The notes under the pieces are model-generated. The model was not told the origin of the DNA and searched no databases. It worked only from the letters and a program-made list of their open reading frames with translations. Of a stretch of DNA of 64,000 nt, positions 39,501 through 50,000 are shown piece after piece. Source of the stretch: Saprospiraceae bacterium. GTDB taxonomy: Bacteria > Bacteroidota > Bacteroidia > Chitinophagales > Saprospiraceae. How positions within the stretch are numbered: the stretch's first letter is position 1; each line of letters starts with the position of its first letter. The stretch covers positions 41,532 through 105,531 of the forward strand of contig JARGNR010000006.1 of assembly GCA_029212405.1 (NCBI GenBank), written 5' to 3'. A program made the position numbers and the translations under genes.

Positions 39501-40813
39501 TTTGCTCCGATAACCAGTTTTTGATAACTGTTATCTCCAAACGCATATACTGGTACTTGTTTTATCAAGTTATTAGAAGCATCATACGCTTTAACATATC
39601 CATCTATCTTACCATGATCAAAATCCAACACTTCGATTGATGCTATCGTTCGGGGAGTGTCAAAATTAAAAATCAGCGTACCCCCATTAGACTTGTCATT
39701 TGGAGTATTAGAATTATCTGAATTGATAATCAGCACATTGTACAAATGTTTACTATTTTCTCCAATCGTTCCAGATCCTCCACCACTTCCATTTCCTGGT
39801 CCTCCAAAATCTTCATTTGGGGAACCTAGGTCCAAGTCCCACGATCCTGGATTTTCAGAATCAAAAATTCTTGGTGGATGATCTGTAGGATCATTCGTTG
39901 TGATATGGACTCCCCAAGTCGCCCAAATTTCTGAAGGATCAGAGCCTGCGGCTATTGTTTGTCCATTAGGATCAAAATCAAAATTAATATTTGGAAAAGT
40001 AAATCCACTGCACGGGCAATCTGGGTCAAAATCATCAATGAGGTTATCTCCATCATCATCTATTCCATTGGCACATATCTCGATAGAACTCGAACATTCT
40101 TTTGTAATTTCTAAGGTCCAACCATTCAGTGAGCCACCATCGGCGCTGGGATACACATCCTGTATAGTCAACGTCCAAGTCCCGTTCATCTCTTCTCCAT
40201 CAAAAACGTTCAGTGAATTTGTAGGCTGATATGCCAATCCATTTGTTGGAGGACAAGGAAAAACACCAGATGAAGCTTCGTCATCCAAGGACATGAAAAT
40301 ATTATCCTCACTATTACAAGGTTGACTCAATATAACTCTAGTCGTATTAGAAGGACTGGTTAAACTTACAATAACATCATCTATCCAGGTATGAGTAATA
40401 TCTAGATTCTTTACATTTATATCTTCGATTGTACCACTTTCTGAAATCGTTAAGGTTGAAGTGATCGTAACAGCGTTGGATGCTGATATAGATTTTGGAA
40501 CATCACTACTTGCATTTTCTGCTAAATAACAATCGGGGTCATCACAATCCACGAGCATATCCCCATCGTCATCAATACCATTACCGCAGATTTCATCTAC
40601 CGCTGTCATCGATGTTAGAAAAGGCCAATCGTTGATTGAAAATGAAGTGATAGAATTTCCAGTAGAAATAAAATCAGAATTTGACCTTGCTTTACTGCTT
40701 GGAATGGAGGTTATACATACAATGAAGAATACAAGAGATAATGAACTTATTCTTCTACTATTGCGTATAAACAAACTTGCGCTTGCACTTTTGGTGCTTA
40801 TTATTTCTTCCAT
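27545..40813 (-). CDS. Giant surface protein 2: P-domain, propellers and Rossmann-like head on BIG2 stalk
   Basis: This protein has 4422 residues. After a signal-like segment (residues 23-43) come an Asp-rich linker, a proprotein-convertase P-domain (about 100-232), a beta domain, an SdrD-B-like domain ('IGDFVWNDVNGDG', about 466-575), a CBM4/9-like domain (about 575-725), a propeller (about 725-985), a second SdrD-B-like domain, and an NHL-type propeller with four or more 'FGPDGNLYV'-type strands (about 1121-1391). An alpha/beta region follows with 'YEIIIISGTTEG', resembling ThuA or glutamine-amidotransferase folds, then several Ig-like domains with 'CDDGIDNDEDGLIDC' linkers. The stalk is shorter at its N-terminal end than in its paralogues: one PKD domain, 3 BIG2 repeats, a PKD pair (about 32714-33180), and 15 BIG2 repeats. 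The C-terminal 597 residues (27545-29338) are the shared module. Partner and ligand are unknown. Confidence 0.88.
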   Translation of the reverse strand: MEEIISTKSASASLFIRNSRRISSLSLVFFIVCITSIPSSKARSNSDFISTGNSITSFSINDWPFLTSMTAVDEICGNGIDDDGDMLVDCDDPDCYLAENASSDVPKSISASNAVTITSTLTISESGTIEDINVKNLDITHTWIDDVIVSLTSPSNTTRVILSQPCNSEDNIFMSLDDEASSGVFPCPPTNGLAYQPTNSLNVFDGEEMNGTWTLTIQDVYPSADGGSLNGWTLEITKECSSSIEICANGIDDDGDNLIDDFDPDCPCSGFTFPNINFDFDPNGQTIAAGSDPSEIWATWGVHITTNDPTDHPPRIFDSENPGSWDLDLGSPNEDFGGPGNGSGGGSGTIGENSKHLYNVLIINSDNSNTPNDKSNGGTLIFNFDTPRTIASIEVLDFDHGKIDGYVKAYDASNNLIKQVPVYAFGDNSYQKLVIGANNVSKLEVDANNSFSVATLFFCDNDIPSGQIGDFVWNDVNGDGLQSGEAGIDNVEVSLYDNSNNLLSRTFTDNLGYYSFDNLPSGSYEVEIDIPSGFNVTSDLDGNNNNSSGVFTITEGQSRTDVDFGLNNGSNEENCSLINNNEFDNGTTNWVLENNSPATSTISIDNTGQLSGTNSAYIDITNTDGTEWHTQLRYNNIAVSSSKTYNISFEAKASASKLINVAIQQMGSPNTTYYYSPEITVTTTAQTFTFPNITVSGTDNSAAFKFYLSQDLHNIWIDNVILEEVGCTQFAGFDNEVCYFISDGDNGDNSAPDSFYTFNYITSEVVSIGPTGTNSIEAMAMDTVAEIIYAADGGIFGTINPITGSFSILNSSVGNVDGAEGQLSISDIDGMTFDNTNSVIWATERRDNYLNNDGAPDDLLFQINPITGLAVQDAFGVGIDYLVINTPENDLDDIAMGKDGTLYAISNYGSSGNQSFGTINTSTGQWTEIGDYGIQDVESLAFTATGQMVATTGKSGSNKNQLFTIDAGSGLASYVGSILPGEDVEACDCVSANLINLQIGDKVWADMNGDGIQDIEEPGVSGVVVNLLTDTGSAFMVEGSPVSTVTDNFGAYVFNNLPEGQYRVEFVLPSGASFSPQNVGADNEKDSNANTSDGRTSIITLSNSTNNLTIDAGLLNTNPVVRDCNNVGELFVADNNGNIIRYDQNSGALIDNFIQGLNGPIEMVVGSDNWLYVSNSDENSIRKYSLVTGVLIETFTDKIDDPHGLTIGPDGNIYINNDDRDEVLKLDPATGATSIFVLSGAGGLDGNKWGIEFGPDGNLYVSSFYTDEILRYNGTTGAFMDVFVTANSSYINAPSDLTFGPDGNLYVTGRYNDKVVKYNGSTGAYMSTFVPYQSGGLQDPVHLSFNGDGYLYVSSQSDEIGVLKYDGTTGAFVENLAAAPGPNGVLFAPVPDCPDACYEPLTINSVSVSDCINQPLRDVATVTIEVAWNFAPSNDVIEVTMGDRKEEIDVVNGATSPYVVTFNVVADGSSNNEVSAIWKVGNYCGDTQLVDIPSPCSTEEIGCDILYLCGLDKPYDGDAWDHGWIEYLDAVNGDNTILPILTKNESGLGTYDVMNQNTFVNVDFSAYEIIIISGTTEGHISSDLVDSLKNMSNSILVSNYNLLDDFGLSSSAGTVFWNTSAYTDPVTFEQIYTFDNPTAWGSNLFTKGDFSSDAVTSLWSSSAGVANETDGIIFKNSSEDALPGISSTHGNRVYLGYHFNGIYANDENGGALPSPASSWFTPEKHLTLKGKELFDQALVYAATNCIDEICDDGIDNDQDGLTDCADPECIQTDFNPGILSGDEIFCAAFTSGEILSYEDPYFAEGTFTNQWQMSTDSINWSTIAGENGLSYTPGNITTTTYFRRLTINDLCGTELYSNIIAKIVDNSLPICLEDESFDFDCEIGYKISPSGSGIKGVENPAVRVLNPTFMEYYIVEATFSGGVGAAEQVIFNTLEGEQRVVNKQHYEGESGVDGDRFFRTILPPSDSIFLSYNGDISLAESFVVYTVATMDNFSSAAKGFESFGKAIHKELLPGQEYKVSFPLTNTINHKEAYVNVSLSGIENDGTEIYVSAFGDGAIQTDTIYEPNKGNTLHLQFTNIEEILPDADSIHIVIKSPASNGQSALLSGYVAAIVECDQNLVITAETNAECVSVGDTIVYDYIVYNFADAEFQNLNANSSLGGSIDFGASVLPANSQLSASQDIVITQDMIDNPPIVNNVFVSGFNFAAFGIKPKSDGITDTLVICEICDDGIDNDEDGLIDCLDPDCSDDGETASISSDQEICEGESVDILASGGASYAWSHGLGTGASHTVNPTSTTTYFVTVTNSNGCDEILNCTVTVNEVAIVEVMGPVELCIGSTSNLSPTTGGTWSSSNTDVATVSNVGIVTAVGPGTATFIFTTDAGCISVPTEEILVDNKGKVTIDGDPILCIGETSQFNASQGGGNWISSNPSIATINSSGLVTAIASGNVVITYDHNSQSCPQDPTFGITINADPVVTISGETEICVGENTQLASTATGGFWTSGDSNIAIVSSEGIVVGVSEGVTSFTYTNANGCTSSSSDLITVHPQVDVTIDFNGSLCLEEDSQLSALVSGGTSNYSYTWTGPNGFSSSLETVSITDDGNYSLTVTDSKGCSSNTTAFVYASYEPFIFTLNSEVCEGEDVTLSVNGDSETTYQWGGNANNSTASSVTVTPVYPATTYTITVTNSIGCSTTATAVIDVIAKPSVDITGQDTICVGQTTELSPTSGGTWTSTNYGVATVDDFGIVTALGEGTASFVFRDDNTGCYSDPTAAILVNPNSTVVISGDDQLCLDETSILNATIVGGTWSSSNNTVATIDANTGEILPVNPGNTIITYTPSSNACYSAGSYNINIYNTPTVSYNGPSTICEGSITYVNASTSGSWVSSDESVAIVSVSGEVTAIGAGSAYFTFISSIGCEVELGTPLTVIANPEVSITGPNSICINGMTLLSPTTGGVWISSNNSVATVTNEGVVTGKAAGSASFTFIESSNGCMSEDQVTITVNGDPAISSPNENALCVGESTTITPSTGGRWESTNPSVAGIDDNGSITALSAGSASFIFISDLTGCSSAASSPVTVHPIPTINFSGPTEVCEGETTTISPNSGGIWSSTNVSVATVTNLGMITAIAPGDVRFIFTNTSTGCVSDSSDVLTIIQPATVAVTGPSNLCIGETTTLTPTTGGTWSSSDVSKAMVSNEGTVTAVSPGIVSFIFTNETGCASESTMEITINPDPIITYIGPSSICIGETTIVSPTTGGTWNSSNPLIATITNDGEVSALAEGSVTLTFTNSTTGCSAGTTSPLSVSTPPTINLNGPDEICIGETTMMSSPAIGSWISNDNSIATIGFNGTITGISAGQVTFSFIESSTGCTSAESVPVTVKPRPNVAINGSNMICEGTSTNLTPSSGGTWTSDNEFVATVTNSGVVTGISQGIARFTFTTTDGCVSNATSPVIVFENPNATIGGPSTICIGSVSQMLPSSGGTWVSDNPAIATIDDSGLVTGISAGTTTFRFTDSTTGCISNPSELLTVEATEEVTVTGPDEICIGSTTIISPTTGGLWTSLNPAIATIQNNGVITGMGTGETRFIFMNLSTGCYSDTSEVVTVLPSPSINFDGPTSICAGDTTYILPSSGGIWESSNAAVATINNSGMIISEGQGTVQFKFTDSSTSCQSEWSDELTIHGAPGVGVAGPNSICLGGVTYLTPSSGGVWSSSDPNVASVDANGMVTGIADGTAYFVYTDGSTGCTSDESIAIEVASISQLEITGDDEICLGYTRALQPAQLGIWSSTNPAIATVSNLGVVTAHAPGVVQIHYLDMSSGCGIEAWSDPITISNCTNHDFNVVKKNEIVTGNLRTNDKTSIDAIYGENIEVMSKPSNSIPNLLVNLDGTYSFSANKAGKYIFRIPICIPPVLSGCSGTTLEINVIENVTAKSNPVANMEYTTTYRGQLDTEVGEMVIINAMANDTCVFTGGCTLDPSTLTTTKLPINGTILIQEDKIEYTPNTGFIGIDTIMYSICMSDGVTCTNSTQIVIVNDTSAVNSTVANDDFYYTMKATSVSGNIIRNDFDPEGNIISIQAQGTQEIPIVNAEGSYFIDGSGNFEFTPSDEFIGTTEIIYTLCDDESYCTDATIHLMVLDDLGLNIRVYLEGSLIFNGNEETESGLPLMRDDLRVSPFTGENHIPLSDPYSFDHDLFMPTKDQFDKVGPGLMVKNQFITDSLGVFGVEGDNAIVDWVHVEIRSKLDSVTVLGTRSGLVQRDGDVVDLDGISSLRFTGVNADSFYVVVKHRSHLGVMSQLVTSEDLIDFTDPTYPVFNFETSKGNGLDYSGLSQKNMGNGYSALYAGDFDSNGKIKFTNPEDDQNVLFIGVLFSSPEFLINYDNAYGYYVGDFDMNGKAKYTNPNDDLNYLFSQVLLYPLNSSFLSNFNGIIEQIPE
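29339..32713 (-). repeat. 15 BIG2-like Ig repeats of giant gene 2
   Basis: Fifteen repeats of about 225 bp lie in the same order as in the other giant genes. For example, the sixth from the end keeps the '...ARFTF..xDGC.SN..SPVIV' variant and the last keeps the 'CLGYT' variant in place of 'CxGxT'. Three further copies are at about 33180-33860, equivalent to repeats 3-5 of the upstream block in giant gene 1. Confidence 0.85.
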
Positions 40814-40960
40814 ATTACTTGGGCGTCTAGAATTAAAAACCCTAAACCTTCAAGCGGAAAAACTCATGAACCGAAACTGGTAATTTCTTGTGTTAGCACA
40901 AAAAGATTCAATGATTTTAAACACCAATTAAAAAAGTAAGGGTATTTTAATTGTATGTAC

Positions 40961-40968
40961 CAAAAATA
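40961..40968 (-). promoter_or_regulatory. Candidate -7 element upstream of giant gene 2
   Basis: TATTTTTG on the minus strand matches the TAnnTTTG box and is identical to the octamer upstream of giant gene 1. It is 148 bp from the start codon. No -33 box is seen at 19-bp spacing, so this is only a candidate. The rest of the 259-bp gap (40814-41072) is AT-rich and shows no GC-stem terminator for giant gene 3. Confidence 0.22.
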
Positions 40969-41072
40969 CAGAATGAAAGTCCAATAAGATAGCATGAACA
41001 TTGGAATAGACAGTACTTTACGATCAATTCTAACAAATGTCAAATTCTTACATTTCGCTTGTAAAAGTAATA

Positions 41073-44000
41073 TTATTCTTCTTCTGGAATTTGTTCAATT
41101 AAGGAGTTATAATTGGACAAAAATGAACTATTAAGTGGATACAATAAGATCTGACTAAAGAGATAATTGAGGTCATCACTTGGGTTGGTATACTTAGATT
41201 TACTATTCATATTGAAATCTCCCGTCAAATATCCATACGCTTGATCATAATTGATCAAGAAACTTGGAGACGTAAATAAAACATCGATGAAAAGTACATT
41301 TTGATCATCTCCCGGGTTCGTAAATTTCACCTTGCCATTGGAGTCAAAATCACCTGCCCAAAGCGCAGAATAACCATTAATAACATTAATATTTTGGGAT
41401 AGTCCCGTAAAGTCACTGAGGCCTTTGACTCCAAAATTAAAAACTGGATACGTTGGGTCTGTAAAATCAATCATATCCGTATGAGAGACCAATTCAGACA
41501 TCACACCCAAATGAGATCTATGTTTTACTACCACATAAAAGCTATCCACATTGACAGAATTAAATCTCAAATTAGATACCCCATCCAAATCCACAATATC
41601 TCCATCTCTTTGCAGTAATCCAGATCGAGTTGCGATGGGAACGGTTGAATCTTCTTTGGATCTCAATTCTACGTGAATCCAATCAACAATAGCATTCTCG
41701 CCATTCACTCCAAAAACGCCACTAGAATCAGTAACTACTTGATTCTCTGGCAATAAACCTGGTCCAATTTTATTAAATTTTGAAGGTGTTGAAATAAATG
41801 GATCTGCTGATATTGTATACGGGTCCAATATAGGAATATAATTTTCGCCTGTAAATGGACTCACTCTTAAATCATCTCTCATCAATGGTTTTCCAGTTGA
41901 GGAAATTGCACCCCCATTTTGCATCAAAGCACCTTGAATATATGCTCTTAATTCAACTGAAATATCATCAAAAACCAATAAATGAAGTGTAGCATTCATA
42001 CATGCCTGATCCGGATTATTATCACAAATTTGATATATGATCTCTGTATGTCCACTGAATGTTTCATTGGGAGTGAATGTAAAATCTCCCAGCGCATCAA
42101 TGTAGTATTCTCCTGCAACTGTTGTGATAGGAGCCATGAATGACCCTTGAGGGGTAATGCTTATACTATCCCCTTCTGCATCACTGTCATTCAATAATAA
42201 ATTGCCTGTTACAGAACTTCCACGCAATGTGAACTTGAAATCATCTGAAGCAATCACACTATTGGCTGCACTGGAGTGATTGATTGTTACTATTTGCATC
42301 GAGGTATTGCAATTGGCATATCCATCCGCACACATTCCATAATAAATCGTATCAAAACCAATAAAACCAGCTTCTGGAGTATACTCTATTATTCCATTTG
42401 GTTTTATTTCAGAGAATCCATTAAAAGTAACATCATCAATCCATGCTGTATTCCAATCCATATCACACCCTAATGTATAAACACAGATATCGTTGTTTGT
42501 GGTTTGTATCTCAAAAGTGCCCGGAGCACTACTTGATTTACCTGCATCTTCTACACCAAATATGGTTGCAATATCTAAATTTGTTACAGGATTCCCAGTA
42601 GAATACTGATTTTGTACCAACGTAAATTCGATAAGTGAGGTTGGGCATCCATTATCATTTTCATCCAAGCAAATTGGAACATTGTATCGATAATTACCTG
42701 GTTTACTTCCTGTAAAGGAGTAGCTACCATCTGTATTAATCGTAAAATCAACAATACTCGCATCTGGCTTTGAAATCAATTGAGGAAAACTACTGTAATA
42801 AACAACTTGTGGATAATTGTCATTTGTACTTACATTTCCAAATATCTCCTCATTAACAATAGCCACATTAAAATCATGATTCTTACAGCTGGTTACAGTT
42901 ATTGGATCTGATACATTAATGCTTACACAATTCGAACTTAGATCAGTAAAAGTAAATGTTACCACTCCTGGTGCACGTCCTGTTACAATTCCTGAATTAG
43001 AAATCGAAGCTATATCTTCATTGCTACTTTCCCAAAATCCTCCTGTAGACGGAGTCAGAGTAACTGTATATCCAATACAAATATCGCTTTCACCTAATAT
43101 ACTTACAGGTGAAGCATCTTCTACATCTATATTTAACGATCCATCTGTGGTACAACCCGTTATAGAATCCGTAAATGTAAAATAAGCAGTTCCAAGACCT
43201 ACTCCAGTAACCAATCCTGAATTATCTACCGTTGCAATACTAGGATTCAAGCTTACCCAAGTCCCACCATTGGAAGGAGATAAAGTTGTTGTTGATCCCA
43301 GGCATATTAAATCATCTCCATCTACTAAAACAGTTGATGGGGCATTTACTGTCAACGATGAACTCAAATTAGATATACAACCTGTAGTACTATTAGTATA
43401 CCTGAACTTTGCTGTTCCTTGACCTACACCAACAATGAGGCCACTATTTGTAATGGTTGCTACATTGGTATTGGTACTTTCCCAAGTACCATTCGAATCA
43501 GGAGTAATATAAGTGGTATCTCCAATACATATTACTTCTGAACCTGTGAACACTGGAGTAGCCTCACTAGTCACCGTAATTATTGAACTCGTATCTGAAA
43601 CACATCCTGTTATAAGGTCAGTAAACACAAATCTTGCTGTTCCTGAAGCAACTCCTGTTACTTCTCCATTATTACCGATCGTAGCAATTGAAGGATTTAT
43701 ACTTGTCCAAATTCCACCTGCAGACGGCGTAAAGTTAGTTGTCGATCCTATACAAATTGTTGAAGGTCCATTTATTGCTGTTATAGGTTGGGCATTTACT
43801 GTCAATACATCTGATGCTACGGATACACATCCTGTTGTTGTATCTGTAAATGTGAATGTTGCTGTACCTACAGATATAGTTGATACCCATCCATTATTGG
43901 CTATAGTAGCGACAGAATTATCACTTGAAGTCCATGTACCACCAGATGATGGTAACATTTGAACCCCATCTCCTTCACATAAATCAGAAGGACCATCTAT

Positions 44001-47000
44001 ACTGACTGAAGGAACACCATATACAACTATTGGAGCAGTTTGGGTGGATGCGCATCCATCATTTGAAATAAATGTAAACCTAGCTATACCTGGACCTACT
44101 GCAGTAACAAGTCCTTCATCCGTTACCGATGCTGCAGCTCCATTTGAACTTATCCAACTTCCCCCAGTAGTGGGTGCCAAAGAAGATGAACTACCTATAC
44201 ATAATTGATTTGGACCTGTTATTGAGGCTACTGGTTTTGGAAGAATAGTTACGATATCTGATACTTCTGAAACACAACTTGTACTATTTTCTATATAGGT
44301 AAACGTGACATTACCTTCAGATATTCCCGTAACTACCCCACTTGGATCAATGGTCGCAATACTTACGTCTGAACTAATCCATTGACCTCCCGAGGAAGGT
44401 AACATGTTTGTTGTGGCTCCAATACAAATTTCGTCATCTCCGGAAATGCTGATTATCGGTTCACTGTAGACAGTAAGTAAATTAGACGTGTTTGCAGTAC
44501 AACCTGTGGAAGAATCTGTAAACACAAAACCTACCACTCCACTAGATATACTTTGAACATTGCCCAAATTATCAACTGTTGCAACTGTGGTATCATTACT
44601 GGTCCAAGTTCCTCCAGTAGTTGGACTTAATGTGGTTGTAGATCCGATACATAAAAATTGAGGACCTGTAAACACTGGATTAGGATCTGGGTCTACTTGA
44701 ACATCAAACGTTGGGTTTGTAATACAAGATGCAAATGTGTTTAATGTTATCGTAACAACACCCGGCGCATTGGCAGAAACCAATCCCGAATTATTGACCG
44801 AAGCTATATTTACATCACTAGATTCCCATGTCCCTATCTCTGTTCCTGTTAACGTCATTGAAGTGCCGATACACATACTAGATGATCCTGTTATTGATGC
44901 TGATGTTGGATTGTTTACTGTAAATACATCACTTTGATTTGACGTACATCCTGTGGTATTACTAGTAAAAGTAAACGTAACATCACCTGCAGATACCGCA
45001 GTAACAGTTCCATCGTTTGAGATGGTTGCTATAGATATATCTGATGTACTCCAGATACCTCCTGATGAAGGCAACATGGATGATGTTTCTCCTACACACA
45101 ACTCTGTACTGCCATTAACATTAATCGTAGGATTACCTTCAACGGTCAATGATCCTGAAGAAACGGACTCACACCCTGTAGCATTATCTACATATATAAA
45201 TGAAGCAGCTCCTGCTCCTACTGCCGTTATGATACCACTTGTATTTATAGTGGCAACAGCCGTATTGCTACTTATCCAAGTTCCACCAGTAGTTGGTGAT
45301 ATGGTGGTCGTCTCACCTATACAGAGATTATTATCTCCTAGTCCTGTTATCGTAGGCACTGGGTTTACCGTGACTTCAATAAGATCTGATGATGTACACC
45401 CATTTGTAAATTCTACAAATGTAAATTGTGCAGTTCCTGGATTTTTTCCAATTACCAATCCAGAGCTATTCACAGTGGCAACAACAGTATTACTACTAAT
45501 CCAAACCCCTCCAGTTGTAGGAGTTAAATTTGTTGTTTCATCTATACAAATTGAAGAAGGCCCAGATATGTTTACAACAGGTTCTGGTACAATGGTTATA
45601 TGAGTTGCCAACGCTTGAACACAACCTGCATCTGAGGTAAAGGTAAACGATGCTGTACCTCCTGAAACTCCAGTTACTATTCCAATATTGGATACGGTAG
45701 CTACGGATGGATTATCACTTACCCATTCACCTCCACTACTTGGCACCAAATACGTAATTTCTCCTTCACAAATAGTGGAAGGTCCATTTATATTTACCGC
45801 GGGCAAATTGTTTACTGTTATTGATCGGGAAGCTACATCATAGCACATTCCAGATTGAGGCGTATAATAAATTTGAGTTGAACCAGCAGCTACAGGTGTT
45901 ACAACACCTAATGGACTTATGCTTGCGATTCCTGTATTTCCACTACTCCACGTTCCTCCGACCACTGAAGCTGTTAACGTTTCTGGAGATCCCACACATA
46001 TGTCATTATCTCCACTAATTATTATATTTTCATTTGCATTTACAGCTATCGTAGTCGTAGGTGCAGAATAACATCCTGTAGAAGTATCTCTGAATGTAAA
46101 TGTTACACCACCTGGTGCCAATCCAGTTACAACACCAGAATTCGTGACAGAAGCAACACTATAATTACTACTTGTCCATAAACCGCCAGTAGTGGGAGAT
46201 AATGTTGTTGTCGCTCCAATGCATATAGAATCTGCTCCTGTGACAGACACATTTGGTAATGCCTCAACATCTATAACCGCATTGGCTACTGTGGTACAAC
46301 CTTCTGGGCTGGTAATCGTCACGTAATACGTGTCCCCTGGAATCGGAGGCGTGACTGTTACAGATTGTGTCGTGGCTGAACCTGCATTAGCTCCCCATTG
46401 ATAGGTACCCCCTGAGGATCCATTCACGGAAAGTGTAATATCTTCTCCTTCACATATTTCTGTATCCAAGGTGAAAATGAAAGGATCATATGATTCGTAT
46501 ACATATGCTGTTTTATTACTTGAACAACCTGCACCATCGGTTACCAGAACATTATATAGTCCACTTAGTACTACATCAATTGTGTCTTCTGTTGACATAA
46601 AACCACCCGGTCCAGACCAGGAATAAGTATAGGTGGGAACTCCCCCCGTAATTGCAGCTAAGAGCTGTGTATTATCTTCTAGACAGACTGATCCTAAAAA
46701 GTCAATATCTACATCAATGGCCGGATTCACCGTCAACGTAAGTGAAGAATTGGATTCGCATGAATTTGAAGCAGTATATGTAAACGTAGCTGTCCCTGCC
46801 GACAAACCTACAACGGTTCCATCTACTGAAACAATGGCCACCGTTTCATCACTACTGTTCCAAAACCCACCTGAACTTGATGCTGAAACATGAGACACTT
46901 CTCCTGAACATATCTCTGCAGGCCCGTCTAACACAACCGTTGGTTTTTCAAGAACAGTTATTGGATACGTTGGATCGATCTCGCATTTATTCGGATCATG

Positions 47001-50000
47001 GGTATACGTTATCACAACATTTCCCGCTGCAATTCCTGTCACTTCGCCGATCGCACTTACCGTAGCAATTGAATTATTGCTGCTTGACCACGACCCTCCT
47101 GCAGAGGATGCGGATAGGACAATAGTCTCATCTTCGCAAACTTCTGTATCTCCTGAAATGGAAATAATATCTTTTGGTAATATAGTTAAAGGAGTGGTAG
47201 CCCCTGAAACACATGAATAATCACTGGTAAACGTAAATGTAACCGTGCCCGGTGTCAATGCAGTCACTACTCCAATATTGGAAACTGTAGCTATTGAAGG
47301 ATTACTTGTAGCCCACGTTCCTCCACTCGTAGGGGCTAAATAGGTCTGATTCCCTTCACATATTGAGTCTGGTCCCGTGAAGGAGGTTGTATATATTGGA
47401 TAAACGGTGATCTCTGTTGTAGCTAGTGATGTACAACCTGTGATTGAATCCACAAACTCAAAAGTGGTTGTACCTGCACTAATTGCTGTAACGATTCCAT
47501 TGTTGTTTACCGTTGCAATAGATGGATCATTGCTTGTCCATATTCCTCCTGATGAAGGGCTTACTGTTGTAGTCTCCCCTTCACATAGTGCATCTGGACC
47601 TGTTATATTTACTACTGGCCTATCCAATACTGTAACAGGGAGTGTCGGATCGGACTCACAATCAGATGAACTATCAAGAAAAATAAATGTGACGGTCCCT
47701 GGAGATAACCCAGTAACAATTCCGTCGTTTGTTATACCCGCTATTGAAGAATTTGAACTGGTCCAAATACCTCCTGTTGAAGGACTCAATTGAGTAGTTT
47801 CTCCAATACAAATCTCATCTCCACCACTTATATTTACAGCCGTTTTAGGTTTTACATCAATATGTACATAGGCTTCAGTCGTACATCCTAAATTATTGGT
47901 TACCGTTACATAATAATCCTCCGACGGTAATCCAGGAGTTACGGTTACTGCTTGAGTAGTGGCATTTCCAGCGTTTGCACCCCATTGGTAGGATACTGCC
48001 GTGGATGAATTTACGGACAGTGTTATTTCTTCATCTTCACATATCTCCGTATTCAGCGTAAAAATGAATGGATCATAGGCTTCATAGACATAGGCTGAAG
48101 TTGCATCTTGACAACCTGCCACATCAGTTACTGTTACATAATAATTCCCAGACATGAATATATCTACTACTTGAGATGACCCTGTGAATCCATATGGACC
48201 ACTCCAATTATAGGTAAAATCCATAGTACCACCAGTGACATTTGCAGAAAGTTGTGAATCATCATTAATACAAATACCTCCTACAAAGTCAATGGCTACG
48301 GATAAGTCTTCTGTGATCCTGATAGCTTCAGTAGCATCTGAAGGGCAACCCGTCGCCGCGCTTGTAAATGTAAATGTTGCCAATCCAGGGCTCAGTCCAT
48401 AGACAACGCCTGAACTTGATACGATGGCAATAGAATTATCGCTACTCTGCCACGTCCCTCCAGTTGTTGGAGAAAGTGTTGTAGTCGTTTGCACACATAT
48501 GGTATCCGAACCCGTTACATTTACGATAGGTTTTGGGTCTACAACAACAGTTACATCATCTACATCCTGGCAACCATTAGCTGCAGTAACGGTAACGGTA
48601 TAAGTTGTTGTCACAACTGGACTTACTGTCACAGTAGCTGTACTCCCTGCACTATTTGACCATTCATACGATATCCCACCTGAAGCAGTTAGATCTGTAC
48701 TTATTCCTTCACATATGAGTACGTCACTTCCAGCGTCTGCAGTCGGAGATGTAAGATCATCCGTTACTACTGTAGAAGCAGTAGACGTACATCCATTAGT
48801 GTCTGTCACTGTTACCATATATGTGCCTGAAGTTGATACAGTTGTGGTTTGACCAGACCCTCCACTTGACCATGAATATACCATTCCAAGCGGTAAAGCT
48901 GAAAGGGTTACATTAGGAAGAGAACATGTAATAGGACCATCATTTGCAGCTGAAGCCGTTGGCAATGGATTCACCGTTATGGTAACATTATCATCCGCTG
49001 TACAGCCATTGGCTGCGGTAACGGTCACTGTATATGTTGTTGTTGCTACAGGACTCACCGTTTGAGATGCTGTATTAATTCCATTTGACCATGCATAGGA
49101 TATACCTCCTGTTGCCGTCAAGTTTGCACTCTCTCCATCACATATTTCTTGATCACTTCCCGCATCTGGAACAGGCGGAGTCAAATCATCCGTAACTGTC
49201 GTTGATGCCGTGGAAGTACATCCATTGGAATCTGTCACGGTCACGGTATAGACCCCTGTTGTATTAACACTCTTTGTTTGTGCCATTCCACCTCCTGACC
49301 ATGCATAGGACATGCCAGCAGGTAAAGCCGTCAACGTTACATTCGGTAGATTGCACGTAATAGGTCCATTATTTGAAGCCGCTGCTGCGGGTAATGGATG
49401 AACGGTAATAATCACACTATCCACATCTGTACAGCCATTGGCTGCTGTCACAGTCACTGTGTAGGTTGTTGTTGATAGTGGGCTCACCGTTTGAGATGCT
49501 GTATTGCTTCCATTTGACCATGCATAGGAAATACCTCCACTTGCGAGTAAGTTGGCACTCTCTCCTTCACAAATTGCTTCGTCAAGACCTGCATCGGCAA
49601 CAGGCGGAGTTAAATCATCCGTAACTGTTGTTGATGCCGTGGAAGTACATCCATTGGAATCTGTCACAGTAACGGTATAGATCCCTGTTGTATTAACACT
49701 TTTAGTTTGTGCCGTTCCTCCTCCTGACCAAGCATAAGACATTCCAGCAGGTAAGGCCGTTAAGGTTACATTCGGTAGATTACAAGTTATAGGTCCATTA
49801 TTTGAAGCTGCTGCTGTTGGCAATGGATTAACAGTAATGATCACATTATCCACATCTGTACAGCCATTGGCTGCTGTCACAGTCACTGTATAAGTTGTTG
49901 TTGTAAGCGGACTGACCGATTGAGATGCAGTATTGATTCCATTTGACCATGCGTAGGAAACACCCCCTGTTGCGGTCAAGTTTGCACTCTCTCCTTCACA